Part shown: in pieces, positions 18,601 to 30,900 of the stretch
Numbering within the stretch: the first letter of the stretch is position 1
Layout of the letters: each line of letters begins with the position of its first letter
Origin: a virus
Virus record (IMG/VR): IMGVR_UViG_3300044701_003953
Coordinates: 62,001-126,000 of that record
Direction: 5' to 3' (one strand)
Length of the DNA stretch: 64,000 nt
The notes under the pieces: model-generated
What the model was told of the DNA's origin: nothing
Seen by the model: only the letters and a program-made list of their open reading frames with translations
The model's database searches: none
Program-made: the position numbers and the translations under genes

Positions 18601-18961
18601 TAATCTGCGTGCCAAATTTAAAGTGGTTAAAAACCCCAATCTACTCATTAGCGACAGCGATATCAAAACATCATTGATCGCGGCCGTAAATTCTTATTTT
18701 GATGTCAACAACTGGGACTTCGGCGAAACATTTTATTTCTCTGAGCTCAGCGCATATCTACACAATCGTCTTAGCCCCGACATAGCGTCGGTAATCATCG
18801 TGTCTGAGAATAGTAATATTCCATTTGGGAACCTTTATCAAATCAACGCCGAGCCAGACGAAATTATTATTTCTGCCGCCACCGTCAATGATGTTGAAAT
18901 TATTTCGTCGATTACCGCTTCACAAATCAACCAGATTTCTGCAGGCTTAAATATTACATAA
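15611..18961 (+). CDS. 6: Baseplate wedge protein gp6
   Basis: An 1116-residue protein. The N-terminus is diagnostic for gp6: DWTKIYQTFKEADFQSYDFE, LRTYYPEDFNDFIESSEYIA and LIDLIAFLGQSLAFRADLNA, then RENFIDTAERRDSVLKLARM. T4 gp6 has 660 residues, so this one is considerably enlarged in its middle and C-terminal parts. That middle is beta-rich and Asp/Tyr/Asn-rich with a DSDNDGVPDNPD calcium-loop-like segment near residue 800. gp6 dimers form the continuous ring that joins the wedges. The final ~120 residues (SDSDIKTSLIAAVNSYFDVN) are the conserved gp6/gpJ-like end. Confidence 0.95.
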   Translation: MALTTRQTNLLVQQDWTKIYQTFKEADFQSYDFETLRKTMIDYLRTYYPEDFNDFIESSEYIALIDLIAFLGQSLAFRADLNARENFIDTAERRDSVLKLARMINYTPKRNIPASGLLKIDSISTTESVTDSNGINLANLIISWNDSTNDNWQEQFNAIMNSALVNSQIIGKPGNTQLINNIRTDEYSVSIEPGVVPIYRFTSTVEGASMNFEAVSATTAGQAYIYEIEPKPSSKFNVLYRNDNLGNSSNSTGYFVYFKQGQISSADFSVNESLPNRVVAMNFDNINNNDVWLYSVSSQGILSTSWKRIPAVAGINVVYNKSEDRNLYQVNSRVSDQVDLVFGDGAFANIPRGNFRFYYRQSNGLTYKITPDEMQNISIPIEYVSRKGRTETLTLRVSLNYTIANATARETLDEIRTKAPQQFYTQNRMITGEDYNIFPYTAFSTVLKAKAVNRTSSGVSRFLDVLDVTGKYSSTNIYASDGIIYRDEYVKSLQFDYQTDNEIYSVVYNQINPIISGKSMQHFHYSQVKRLPISGVTWKSLRIATNANVGQLVDENGDAVSSGTTASDNKRYIVPYAMLRFSAGPGKYFTGSGKIVSGQPTKDSDRRYIYAAVITSDIDSKQLTLNQLVPTGAIVDEIIPVFKNSISDDFVKTVVGYIKVYKDFGLRYDIETASWKIIEKEYLGGEEYSDEYAGSTNPGSDSSWLVKFRYNGNQYVVDYRGLDYYFESVTETKFYFDDRLKIFDSKTGRTVNDYINVLRFNTEPDSSLPLTNNLIWYVYKNVVEPDGYVNNNKILLTFPDSDNDGVPDNPDLFELIVSPEVNPTEKLVYFQVDSSSNSFVEYHAIDGSNIVSQYSVRNEILDNLNSYAVGQVFYAYQEKRFYFYSPVLFRLVETTDYLAKQGRSGINFQYRHNSPNQRRIDPSPNNIMDLFILTKTYTTDYLAWIKDTSNTVEEPTEPTSEELKLEYGILENYKAMSDTIIYNSAKFKPIFGSRAESNLRAKFKVVKNPNLLISDSDIKTSLIAAVNSYFDVNNWDFGETFYFSELSAYLHNRLSPDIASVIIVSENSNIPFGNLYQINAEPDEIIISAATVNDVEIISSITASQINQISAGLNIT
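18946..18953 (+). promoter_or_regulatory. Weak late promoter-like motif before the giant gene
   Basis: CTTAAATA lies inside the last codons of gp6, 22 bases before the ATG of the giant gene. It has the TAAATA core shared by other motifs in this block. Confidence 0.3.
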
Positions 18962-18975
18962 ACATTGGGTGACAC

Positions 18976-21900
18976 ATGGCATCGTCTAAGACTTTGAATT
19001 TTTTACCAGAGATTTTTCGCACTGATGCGAACAAAAAATTCTTGTCGGCTACCGTCGATCAGCTGATCAGCGAACCTAATTTCAAAAGAATAAATGGTTA
19101 CATCGGAAGACGTGTTGCCCCAACATTTAAACCTTCTGACAATTACATTTTAGAAGATGACAAGGCTCGACAGAATTATCAACTTGAGCCTTGTGTAGTA
19201 TCACAAAATTCCTTTACTGATAAGATTGAATTTTTTTCATCCTACAGAGATCTCCTGCAAAAGATATCTTATTACGGTGGGAATGTATCAGATCATAATC
19301 GCCTTTTTGAAAACGAATACTACACCTTCGATGGATGTTTTGATCTCGACAAATTTATCAACTTCAACAATTACTATTGGGTTCCTGAGGGACCCGAAGC
19401 TGTTGATATTTTTGCTGGCGAAGTAGACAGCGAAGGTGAATACACTGTCACACGCAACATAGCATCGAATGGTCTCACTTTCAGTGGTCGTGGACAAGAA
19501 GTCAACCCAACATTGACTCTTGCTCGTGGCGGAACTTATGTATTCCGTTTAGATCAGCCAGGTCGTAAGTTCTGGATACAAACAGAGCCCGGCGTCAATG
19601 GAGTCAAATCAGCACAAGCAAATATCTCTACTAGAGAAGTGGTGGGGGTTATCAATAACGGAAACGATCAAGGAACAGTGACGTTCCGTGTTCCTTTGTC
19701 AACTGCTCAAGAGAGATTTACATCAATGACGTTGGCCGCGGTTTCGGACTTTGCGGTCGAAACCAAATACGTCGACATACACAATCACGGTCTACGAGAG
19801 TTTATAAAAACAAATCCCAAAGGATTTGATGGATACCGAGACCCCATTGACATTGATGGAAAATATTTAATTTTTATCAACCAAGACGATAGCGATGTAT
19901 CGTGGACCAACGACGAAATATTTGATTATCATCCCTATGATATAGTAGTCACCGAAACAGTCCCACCGGCGATTAGAAGAAATCTCTGGAGGATACAACT
20001 GGTGCCTAGCGATAACGATTATATAATTAATCTGGTCCCAGCTACTGGTATTTTGCCCAACCAAAAAGTTTTTATTAGAAAAGGCATCGATAATGCCACA
20101 CAGGAATTCTTTATTGACTATGATGGGTTCTACAAGAGAGTTCCTATAATAACGGCTAACCTAGACCGGCTCTATTATCAAGACGAATCGGATCCCAGCT
20201 TTGTTGGAGAGATAAGATTAGTCGACGCTGGTAATGTTTTCATTAATGTTGAAACAGATATCGTTGGGAAAATAAACTATACCAGCCCCAATGGCGTAAT
20301 TTTTACCAACGGTCTGAAAGTCAGATTTAATTCACAAGTAAATCCTGAAAAATATCGTCAACGAGAATACTACATCGAAGGAGTTGGCAAAGCCATACAA
20401 CTGATAGACGTATCCTTGTTAGTCAACCCGGGATATTTTGACGAGCAATTAAAAAATCTAGATTACATAACGATCAACCGGGGAAGTACCGATCTCAATG
20501 CATGGACACGCAGTAATCGTTGGTTCCATATCGATGTACTTAAATCGGCCGCGGCCTATAATAAAACTGTCGATCTACCCGACAACCAATATCGAGCCAA
20601 GCGACCCATCATTGAGTTTGAACCAAATCTCCAACTCTACAACTTCGGGCGCGAAGGTTTAGGCAAAGTCGATTATCTAGATTTTTACATCGACGATGCG
20701 TTTTCGCAAGTTGAAGGATTTGGTAAACCCTATGATTCGTTAGAGCATTATGCTAAGGATGATGTGGTACTAGTAGCGAACCAAGTGTACCGTGCCAAGA
20801 TTGACTTACAGCAACCGCCCGATAATACCAGTAACTGGCAGGATTATGGATTCGTATATGATTTTGAATTGACACGAGTTTATACTATCGGTCAGCTAAC
20901 GAAATATCAGAACGCCATCTATCGAGCCATTGGTACTACCGCAGAAAATTTACCTACGAACATCAGTTACTGGACGCCGGTCGCCTACGACAGAAATTCT
21001 GCTGTCGTTTTTAACACTGATACCAGCTATCAAATTGGTGATTTAGTTTCGTTTGAAAACAAATATTATATTTGTACCTCTGCCGCTCAAGGTATATCTC
21101 CCGCTGAGTCGGAACTAACATGGAGTCTCTCAGACACTTACGTAGATTATGATGTTGCTATCGCTAACACCATACTCAAAGGCCAGTATTCTATCTACCA
21201 AGGAAGATTGTATCTTGCACTAATGAATATTGTGCAACCACCAATTGGTAATGCCTACTGGGAAGAAATATTAGAAATACAAGATGGCAAAACAGTAATT
21301 TTCGCCGGTGATCAAGATACGCAGATACGCAATTCTATCTATGTCATGACTATGGAAGAAATTGGCGGAGTCGAAGTGCCACACCTTACACCGATCCTAG
21401 AGTCGGGGATAAAGCAGTATCATACCGTGGCAATCAGTTCTGGCGAGAACCGTGGTAAAAATTTCTGGTATGATGGAACAAGCTGGCATCAAGGCAAGAT
21501 CAAAACATCAGTGAATCAAACACCGTTGTTCGAAGTGATTGATCACGATGGTATCAGTTTTGGCGATACTGAAAGATATTACAATTCTAACTTTGTTGGA
21601 ACACCTATCTTTTCCTATAAGCAAGGAACAGGTAAAAATGACACCATCCTTGGGTATCCACTCAGTTACAGAAATTTTGGCAATGTCGGGGACATTGAGT
21701 TCAGCAATGATTTTAATAATTCGGTAGTGACATACCTTGAAGGCACTAAAGAACTAACTAAGAAAATTGATCTCGGGTATCTTATTTCTTATTCGGATCG
21801 AGAAAATATCTCTCTGAAAAATGTTTGGAAAAAAGCCAGCGAGAAATCTCATCAGTATCAGATAATTTCTCATGTATTTGACGGAACTACTAATTATTTT

Positions 21901-24900
21901 GAAATAGATATAGATCCAGCGGCCGGAGAAAAGCAGATACCTTATATCAAAGTTTTTGTCGATAACCGCTTGCTAAAACGATCACAGTTTAAACTCGAGA
22001 CTATTGGCGCGAAAAAAGTAGTAAGAATCGTATCTAGCGCATTGCCTAAAGACAGCAATATAGATATATTGATTTATTCTGAAACTCCTAGCGAAATAGG
22101 CTATTATGAGATTCCACCCAACTTGGACTTTAATCCATTAAACCAAGACTTTGAGTATCTCACACTGGGACAAATCAAGAATCACTTTTTTAAATTATCC
22201 GAAAACACCAAGGTAGCTAACGAAACCGTTGGCAATTATGCCGGGTATCGAGATGTACAGTATAAGCAAAACGGGGGACTGATACTACAACAGTCATCTC
22301 CGATGATTTACAGTAATCTGTTTTTACAAGATAGTGTAGTAAATTTTGTCGACTCCATTGATTTCGCTTCAAAAGAGTATACTAAATTTAAAAATAAATT
22401 TTTAGAAATCGCAGAAACACTTGCGTTGACCGACATTTCGCGTGTGCCTTCTGCAGTTGATGAAATATTAAAAAACATCAACTTCTCCAAAAACCAATCA
22501 TCGCCGTGGTATTATTCAGACATGGTCCCTTGTGGAGACAATCGTCGAGAGTATGTTGATACGGTCATCAATCCTCTACTCAGACAATTTGATCTACCTA
22601 CCGTTTTTAATGATCGTGTGCTCAGCAATCGCGCGGTCCTGGTCTATGTCAATGATCAACAGTTAGTCAAAGACAGAGATTACTATTTCCCCCAAGATCG
22701 CACAGCGGTAATTATCAATGATTCGTATAATTTAAACGCCGGCGACATAGTCAAGATTGTTGATTATTTCAACACCGATGGATGTTATATTCCTGAAACT
22801 CCAAGTAAATTGGGGCTATATCCAAAGTTTGTTCCTTACAAGCATCGAGACGATTCGTATCGCCAACCTATTGATGTTATACAAGGCCATGATGGTTCGA
22901 TCACTCCGGCATTTGGTGATCTTCGAGACGAGTTATTGATCGAACTTGAAAAACGAATTTATAACAATATCAAGGTTGGTTACAGCGAAAATATAATCAA
23001 TATACATGATTTTATCCCAGGAAAATTCCGAGATGTGAAATATTCCTTGCAAGAATTTGAAAGAGTTCTCGCAAAAAGTTTCTTGAGATGGGCGGGGGGA
23101 AATCGAGTTGATTTTTCTACTAATAGCACGTTCCTTGCCAATGACCCTTGGACCTGGAATTACTGGAAATACCGTGACTCCATCGACGGAGAAGCCCTTC
23201 CTGGTACCTGGAGAGCTATCTACAAGTATTTTTACGATACAGTTAGACCTAACACACACCCATGGGAAATGTTGGGATTCAGTGAGGAACCTGAATGGTG
23301 GCAAGATCGTTATGGTCCTGCGCCATATACTGGCGGAAACTTGTTACTATGGACCGATCTCAGCGAAGGTTACATACATGCTGGCCCCCGTGCAGGCTAT
23401 GATGCCCGATTCGCTCGCCCCGAACTTTTAAAGATCATCCCGGTTGATGATTATGGAACTCTGCGCTCGCCTAACGCCTTTGCAGTCTCAAACTTTAATA
23501 GCAAGGATGCAAGTCGTAGTTTTGTTGTAGGGAACCAAGGGCCTGCTGAATATGCATGGCGCCAGAGCAGCGATTATGCGTTTGCGGTACAAAAAGCGAT
23601 AGCACTAACACGACCTGCTTTCTACTTCGGAAGTCTCATGAACGTCATGAGATACAACCGAAATATCAAACTCGATCAGTTGGTATTAACTGACAGTCTG
23701 AAACGCATCTCACCAACCGACATAATAATAAATGGCAAAATCAATGACGACGGATCAGTGTCGAGAGTGTCGGGCTACCTCAACTGGATACGAGATTACA
23801 TCATTAATCTTGGAAGAGACCCCATCGATTTCATCGAAACTCGACTAAAAAACATATCGGTGCAATTGGCTTATCAGGTCGCCGGTTATACTGACAAAAA
23901 TTACATCAAGGTCCTAGCAGAGCAAAGTTCGCCGACTTCGATCAACGATTCTGTAGTCGTTCCCGAAGAAAATTTTTACATACATCTAAGCAAATCTAGT
24001 CCAATCAAGAAATTAGTCTACAGTGCAGTCATAGTCGAAAAAACACCCAATGGCTACACAGTATCTGGTTACGATTTAGCGAGTCCTTATTTTACTATCA
24101 TCCCAGGTCTGGCCAACAATAATGCCTATGCCATCGAAGTTGGTGAACAAAGAGGAATAATTTATAAAGACTATCAGAGCAAAAAGATAACGGTGCCCTA
24201 TGGATACGAGTTTACGAGCCGTCAACAGGTTGTAGACTTTTTAGTCAGTTATGGTAGATTTTTAACCGGTCAGGGTTTCCGCTTCGTTGACAACGATAAT
24301 GTTCTAAACGCAAGAAAAGACTGGATACTGAGCGCCAGGGAATTCCTGCATTGGAGCCAGCAAGGGTGGTCTACAGGTAATCTGATCATACTGAGTCCCG
24401 TGGGAAGTTCGTTGCGTGTAAACTCTCCAACTGGGGTAGTGGATCATGTAAAAAATACCATCAACGGTAGTAAACTGCTGGACCAGCAATTTTCTACTAT
24501 TAAAAGCAATCAGTTTTCAGTTCTAAGAGGCAACGGCGAATTCAAAGTTTCGACACTCAATGAATCGATGATTTCTTTAGCTGAACTCGAGGTGGTGCAG
24601 TACGAACATGCTATCATTTTTGATAATACTACAGTCTTCAATGATATAATCTACAAACCCGAACTCGGCAATCGACAGTATCGACTCAAGTTGGTTGGAA
24701 GTAAAACTGGCAACTGGGCAGGAGAGTTAAATCCACCAGGATTTATCTACAACAGCGAATACGTCGACGACTGGCAAGCCGGCAGAGACTACAAAAAAGG
24801 ATCTGTGATAAAATTCAAAGAGCAGTATTATACTGCATTAGTTGATATAATCGCCACCGACGAATTCGTGCAATCTCAATGGTCACAAATCGATCGGTCG

Positions 24901-27900
24901 TCGATCAAGACCGGGTTGTTGCCTAACTTTGCCTTTAATGCGCAAAAATTTGAAAATATCTACGACATCGACAATTCGCCCACCGATATGGACTTGTTAG
25001 AATACAGCGCCGGGTTGATTGGATTCAGAGAAAGATCATATCTCACTGACTTCGGCCTAGATCCGTTAAGTCAGGTAAAATTCTATCAGGGATTTATCAA
25101 AGATAAAGGCACTCACAACTCGATCGAAACACTAGCCAGCGCGAAGTTAAACAACATTTCGAGCGAAATTAACTATTTTGAAGAGTGGGCTTTGCGCATC
25201 GGCGAATATGGTTCTATCGAAAGCGATGCGCAAATTGAAATCATACTCGACGAAACAGAAATCACCAATGACCCAGCGGTAATTGAATTCCTTGACATAA
25301 ATGATACCCCTAGCCCTGCTGTAGTTGGCATCCATGTTAACGATGTTTACCGGAAAACATCAAGTTATAAAAAAGACATTTTTATCGATCGCAGCGACGA
25401 CACAGATTTATCCAATGACATATTGACCGCCGGCTATGTTCACGTCAATGATGTTGATGCCACAGTATTTGATATAAGAGATCAAGTTGATTTCGACCAA
25501 TATCTTTCCTACGCCGGAAGAGGAACAAAAATTTGGGTAGCCAAAGATTTTGATAATGATTGGAATGTGTATCGAGTCAATGAAACCGATAACAACATAT
25601 CCGGTGCAAGATATGATCTTGACGAAAATATCATGTTCTTTTTTGAGAAACCACATAATCTCAGTGCCGGGGAAGTTTTTATCGTCAAGGGTCTCGATAA
25701 GGCTGTAGATGGTTTTTACAAAGTCAATGAAATAGTTGATATTTTCAAGATATCTTCGACCATTTATAAAAACTCCGAGGACATTAAGAAAATACGTAAT
25801 TTCAACGGCCATGGCGTGTTTCTTAAAACCAAGTCTATGCGTGTTGATGAACCCACTGATATCGGAAGAATATCTCCTCCGTACGGTTGGGTAGCCGGAG
25901 ATCGAGTATGGGTCGAAAGAAATGACCAACAAGAGAGGTGGGCGGTTTACGAAAAATCCCAGGTATGGGACTATAGCAAAGCTATAGAAGCACAGTCCTC
26001 TGAATTTTTAGGCGAAGATCAATTTGGCTATGCTGTGAAAATGAATAGTCAGCAGGATTTGATAGCGGTGTCGTCACCGTTTACTGAATCAGGAAATGTT
26101 AAGACATTCGTAAAGTTGATTTCGGGTGAGTTTAAACAAAGCTCGACACTGAAGCCCACACAGACATCAGATGTCGCGGGTTTTGGTAAATCATTGGATC
26201 TAGCAGATTATACCGCAGTAGTCGGCGCCCCCGACAGCAAGTCCGGGAAAGGTCTGGTCTACATTTATAATTTCCGTAGAGAAGAAAATCTACGGAGCCC
26301 ACAGGTACTGGTAAATGTCGACAGCAACCCTGGTGATAATTTTGGACATTCGGTGTGCATCAGCGAAAACACCAATTGGATATATGTGAGTTCACCGGGC
26401 GCTGCCAAGGTATTCGCGTACTATAAGGACATCGGAATAATCGCTCGCAACCAATCGGTTGACCTCGTCGAAGGAGTCAGCAGATATGACATACCCTTCG
26501 TCGATGAATTAGCCCTTGGATCAGAAGATTTTGAAATGATGCAACTTTCGATCGGGTCAACGGTGTTGACGCCCGGAATCGATTACACGGTTGATCAAGA
26601 AAACTATCAGGTTGTTGTTAATGTTGAATCATTCCAAGGTGAGGAAATAAACTTTAGTGTCGCCCCAGGATATCGTTACGCATTCACTATCTCCAATGAG
26701 ATGGCCGATAGCAAATTTGGCCACGTAGTTAAAACTAATTACGACGGTTCTCGTATTTTCGTCAGTGCTCCTAATCATGATCTTACAAAATATCAGCGAG
26801 ATGAAAACGGGGATCTCGTACTCGACGATCAAGGAAATCCCATACCCGACGAGTTCCGTCGTGACGATAATAAAAATTTACTACTAGATTCCCAAGGAAA
26901 TCCTATCCCGATATACCGTAGAGAATCTGGGGCAATGTATATCTATCAACGACGAGTCGAATCGAGATTAATAAAATCAAATCAAATCTTGTATGAACCA
27001 AGTTCCCAGGCATCAGATATCGTCGCCTTGAGACTTGGCGAAACATTGATCAATCCGCGGACTGGATACACTATCAACTCTCGATATCAGGTGATCGCAA
27101 TCTCTGATGAATCGGTAGTTGGCAGTTTCCAGTACACATATGGTGATGACCTCGAAGAGAAATTTGCGGAGTTCTTAACAGACAATGATATATCTTTGTT
27201 AGATATCGCCGATTATTCTTATACTCCGATATCGAATAGTATAGAATTGTCCAGAGGCAACGAGTCCGGACAGATTTTAAGAATAGACACCAAAGCATTC
27301 GATCTGGCACAATTTATAACATCGCCGGATCAGATCGATTACAATCACTTTGGTCATAGTTTCGATATAGACATAAGATCAAAGTATCTTTATGTTGGTG
27401 CCCCCGACTATAGAGATTCCAGTTACTCAAGAGGTAAAGTTTATAAATTTATTGACCAGGGCCAGGCGCTTGGTCAATTGAAGATTTCTCCGGCTATAGA
27501 TCTATCTGAAGTGGAATCTATTTTTGTCAATCAAACGTCGGTGTCCTTGACTACACAGGATGCTAGCCTAGAAACACTGGCCAACGACATTAATTTAGCA
27601 AACATACCTGGAGTGATGGCTGAGATCGTTGGTAGTGATTTGATAATAAAAGATATATCGTCGAAGAAATCGGGTATAGAAGTCTACGAAAATTCAGGCA
27701 ACGAAATTCCATCGCTGTCGGTTGAAACTTTCTTTTTAGATCAGGAAATCCTTGAACCCGACGAAAATGTTGGGTCGTTTGGAACAAACATAAGACTTGA
27801 TCGATCAGGAGAAAATCTATTGATCAGCAGTACCGACGCTGATCTACAACAAAATGTTGACTTTGATCTCTCCCGCAAAGACTTCCAAACACGGTTTGAT

Positions 27901-30900
27901 AACGGTACCACTCGATTCATTAATGTTGTTAAAGGAAGCGGCGCCGCTTATCTCTACCAATTGATGTCTAATCCTTCTACTGGTGTTAGCAACGCAGGAT
28001 ACATGATATTCGCCGAAAAACTCAGTTTGAAAGATGCTTATACTGGCGACGGATTCGGCCATGGCACCGACATCAATAGAGATTTCATGCTGGTGTCGTC
28101 ACCAAAGTTTGATCCAGTTCCTGCTCGATCAGAATACGACATCAAAGTCGATAATCTCCGAGAGTTGTCTTTTATTGACACTAGTATCCTACCCAATGGA
28201 ACGAGAATATTAGTACTGTCGGATTTGAACGAACAAGGAAGATGGTCGATGTGGCGTGTTTCTACTGGTTCATTGACTAAGATATTTTCTTCTCTGTTAT
28301 CAAATATCGGAAGCCTGCATCTTTATGTAAACCCCACTAGAAGAAAGCCCTGGGACATATCAAGAATACAACAACCTCGTGTTGACTTGTCATCGATAAA
28401 TCGTTTGATGATTTATAACAGAAATACCAACACGATAATCGCCAACCTCGATTTCATTGACCCAGTTAAAGGAAAAATACTAGGGGCTGCTGAGCAAGAT
28501 ATTGATTTTAAAACAGAGATCGACCCAGCAATTTATACAGATGCCATTGACGGATTATCAGTTGATTCCAACCTACGTTGGGGCGAACAACAAGTCGGGT
28601 TAATTTGGTGGAATCTTTCTAAAGTCAGATTCCTTGATTATGAACAAAGTGATCTGCAATATAGATCTGCGAATTGGGGCTCAATGTTCCCGGGTTCAGA
28701 GATTGAAGTTTGCGAGTGGGTATCTAGTTCTGTGCCACCTTCCCAGTATGTATCCCGTGGCGGCACCGGAGTTCCGATGTACGACGGCCAGGCCTATGTA
28801 GTCGACACGGTAGTTGATTCGCAATCGGGGATAGTAAATCCGCGCTATTATTTCTGGGTATCGGGCAAAGAGGAAACATTTACTGGTAAAAAGAAAAGCA
28901 GTGCCGCATCAATAGCAAACATAATTTCGCAACCGACCATCCAGGGTATAGCCTATGCTGGCATACTCAAATCAAATGCTATCGCGCTGTTCGGTGTTAA
29001 TCCTTATCTGTCGGGACAGAACATTGTTTTAAAAATAGATTATGCCAATCTGCCTAACGAAAATACTGTACATAGTGAATTTGAACTCGTGCAGGAAAAT
29101 CGTGGCGATAGTCAGATTCCTGGAAAAATATTAGACAAATTAGTCGATAGTCTGGCCGGTGTAGATCGAGTAGGAAATATAGTACCAGATCCTCGCCTAT
29201 CGGATAGCGAGCGTGTGGGAATATCGTATCGACCGAGACAAAACATGTTTGTTGATCGAGCTCGGGCGCTGAAGAGCGTGTTAGAATATGTCAACAGGAC
29301 ATTTAAAACGCTACCAATGGCCCGGCAATTTAATATCGATATTTTCCGATCACAGGATCCTGTACCAACACCTAGTGGGTATGATCGTAAAGTCAATTCT
29401 GTTGAGGATTTAGATTACATAGACCGGAAAGAAATCTCAGTCGGATATCGAGTACTAATCGAGGAAGACGCCAGCAATGACGGGCTGTGGACCGTGTGGA
29501 CTTACAACGGTACGAAATTTAATCTTTCAAGGATACAGGTTTATAAATCAGATCTTTACTGGGAATTCGTCGATTGGCAAGATGAAGGATTCGACCTCAG
29601 GTCAGAAGTAGATTTTACTGTTGACTATGCCAAAGATATTGCAACGCTAATTACATCGCCGGGCGACTTGATCCGTGTTCGTTATGATCAAGAAGATAAA
29701 TTTGGAATTTATCAGGTCGGTGATGATGGTCGATTGATATTAAAGGGACTCGAAAAAGGTACTATTAGACTGCTCCCGGATCTCTATGATCTAGATATTG
29801 GGGGTATGGGGTTTGATGCAGCTAACTTTGATAATGTTAGATATGATAAAACACCTGGTATAGAAATAAGAGAAATAGTAGGAGCCATACGAAACACAAT
29901 ATTTGTAGGAGAATTCAAAGAGTATTTCAATAAAATGTTCTTTGTCGCAGTCAATTATCTCCTTAGCGAACAAAAACATAATGATTGGATATTTAAAACC
30001 AGCTTTATCAACATCGTACATCGACTAAGAAAACTCGATCAGTACCCTAGCTTTGTTCGCGACAATCAAGATTATTACATTGACTATATCAATGAAGTTA
30101 AACCTTATCGCACACAAATAAGAGAGTATCTGTTAAACTACAACGGCGATGAGATTTTCTATGGTAATCTCACCGACTTTGATCTTTCTCCATACTATGA
30201 TAGATCGACGAATCAGTATCGTAGTCCCAATGGCGAGCGGCCTAATGATGCCGTTGTACAAGATAGACACGAGTACAGAGACTGGAAAGAAAATCATACA
30301 TTTATCATTGACCGTATAGAAATACAAAACCCCGGTTCGGGCTATACAGTAGTACCAGTCATCACCGTTGAAGGCGGCGGCGGGTCTGGGGCGGTGTTAA
30401 GAGCCAGAACTAACTATGACGAAATAGTGTCGATCGAAGTAATCAATCCGGGTAAAGGGTATACATCGACTCCTCGTATATTGATCAATGGCAACGGTAC
30501 TGGCGCCAAGGCCTATGCAGTTCTGCGCAACTTTAGTGGAAACCAGAGCACAGGTTATAATCTAGTTAGATCTTTAGACACACATATCAAATTTGATAGA
30601 ACAACGTATGAAATTTCCATCCCCGAATGGAAGCCTAATGTTACTCCGGGAATTTATTCTGACATCATAAGTTACAATAGCCAAGTCTATCGGTATAACA
30701 TTAAAAATATATTTGCTGTTCCCATAATGATGTCGGCGATTGAAACAGCAACAGTTGAATTAATCAATTCTTTTGAAGTCACTGAAACAACATTGACCGA
30801 AGACACAGCGGTGTTCATTGTTGGGACCGATGGTGGCCGTACCCGTATTTCTTTAAATGTAGATTATTCGATCGATGTCGACACCAACGTATTGACCGTA

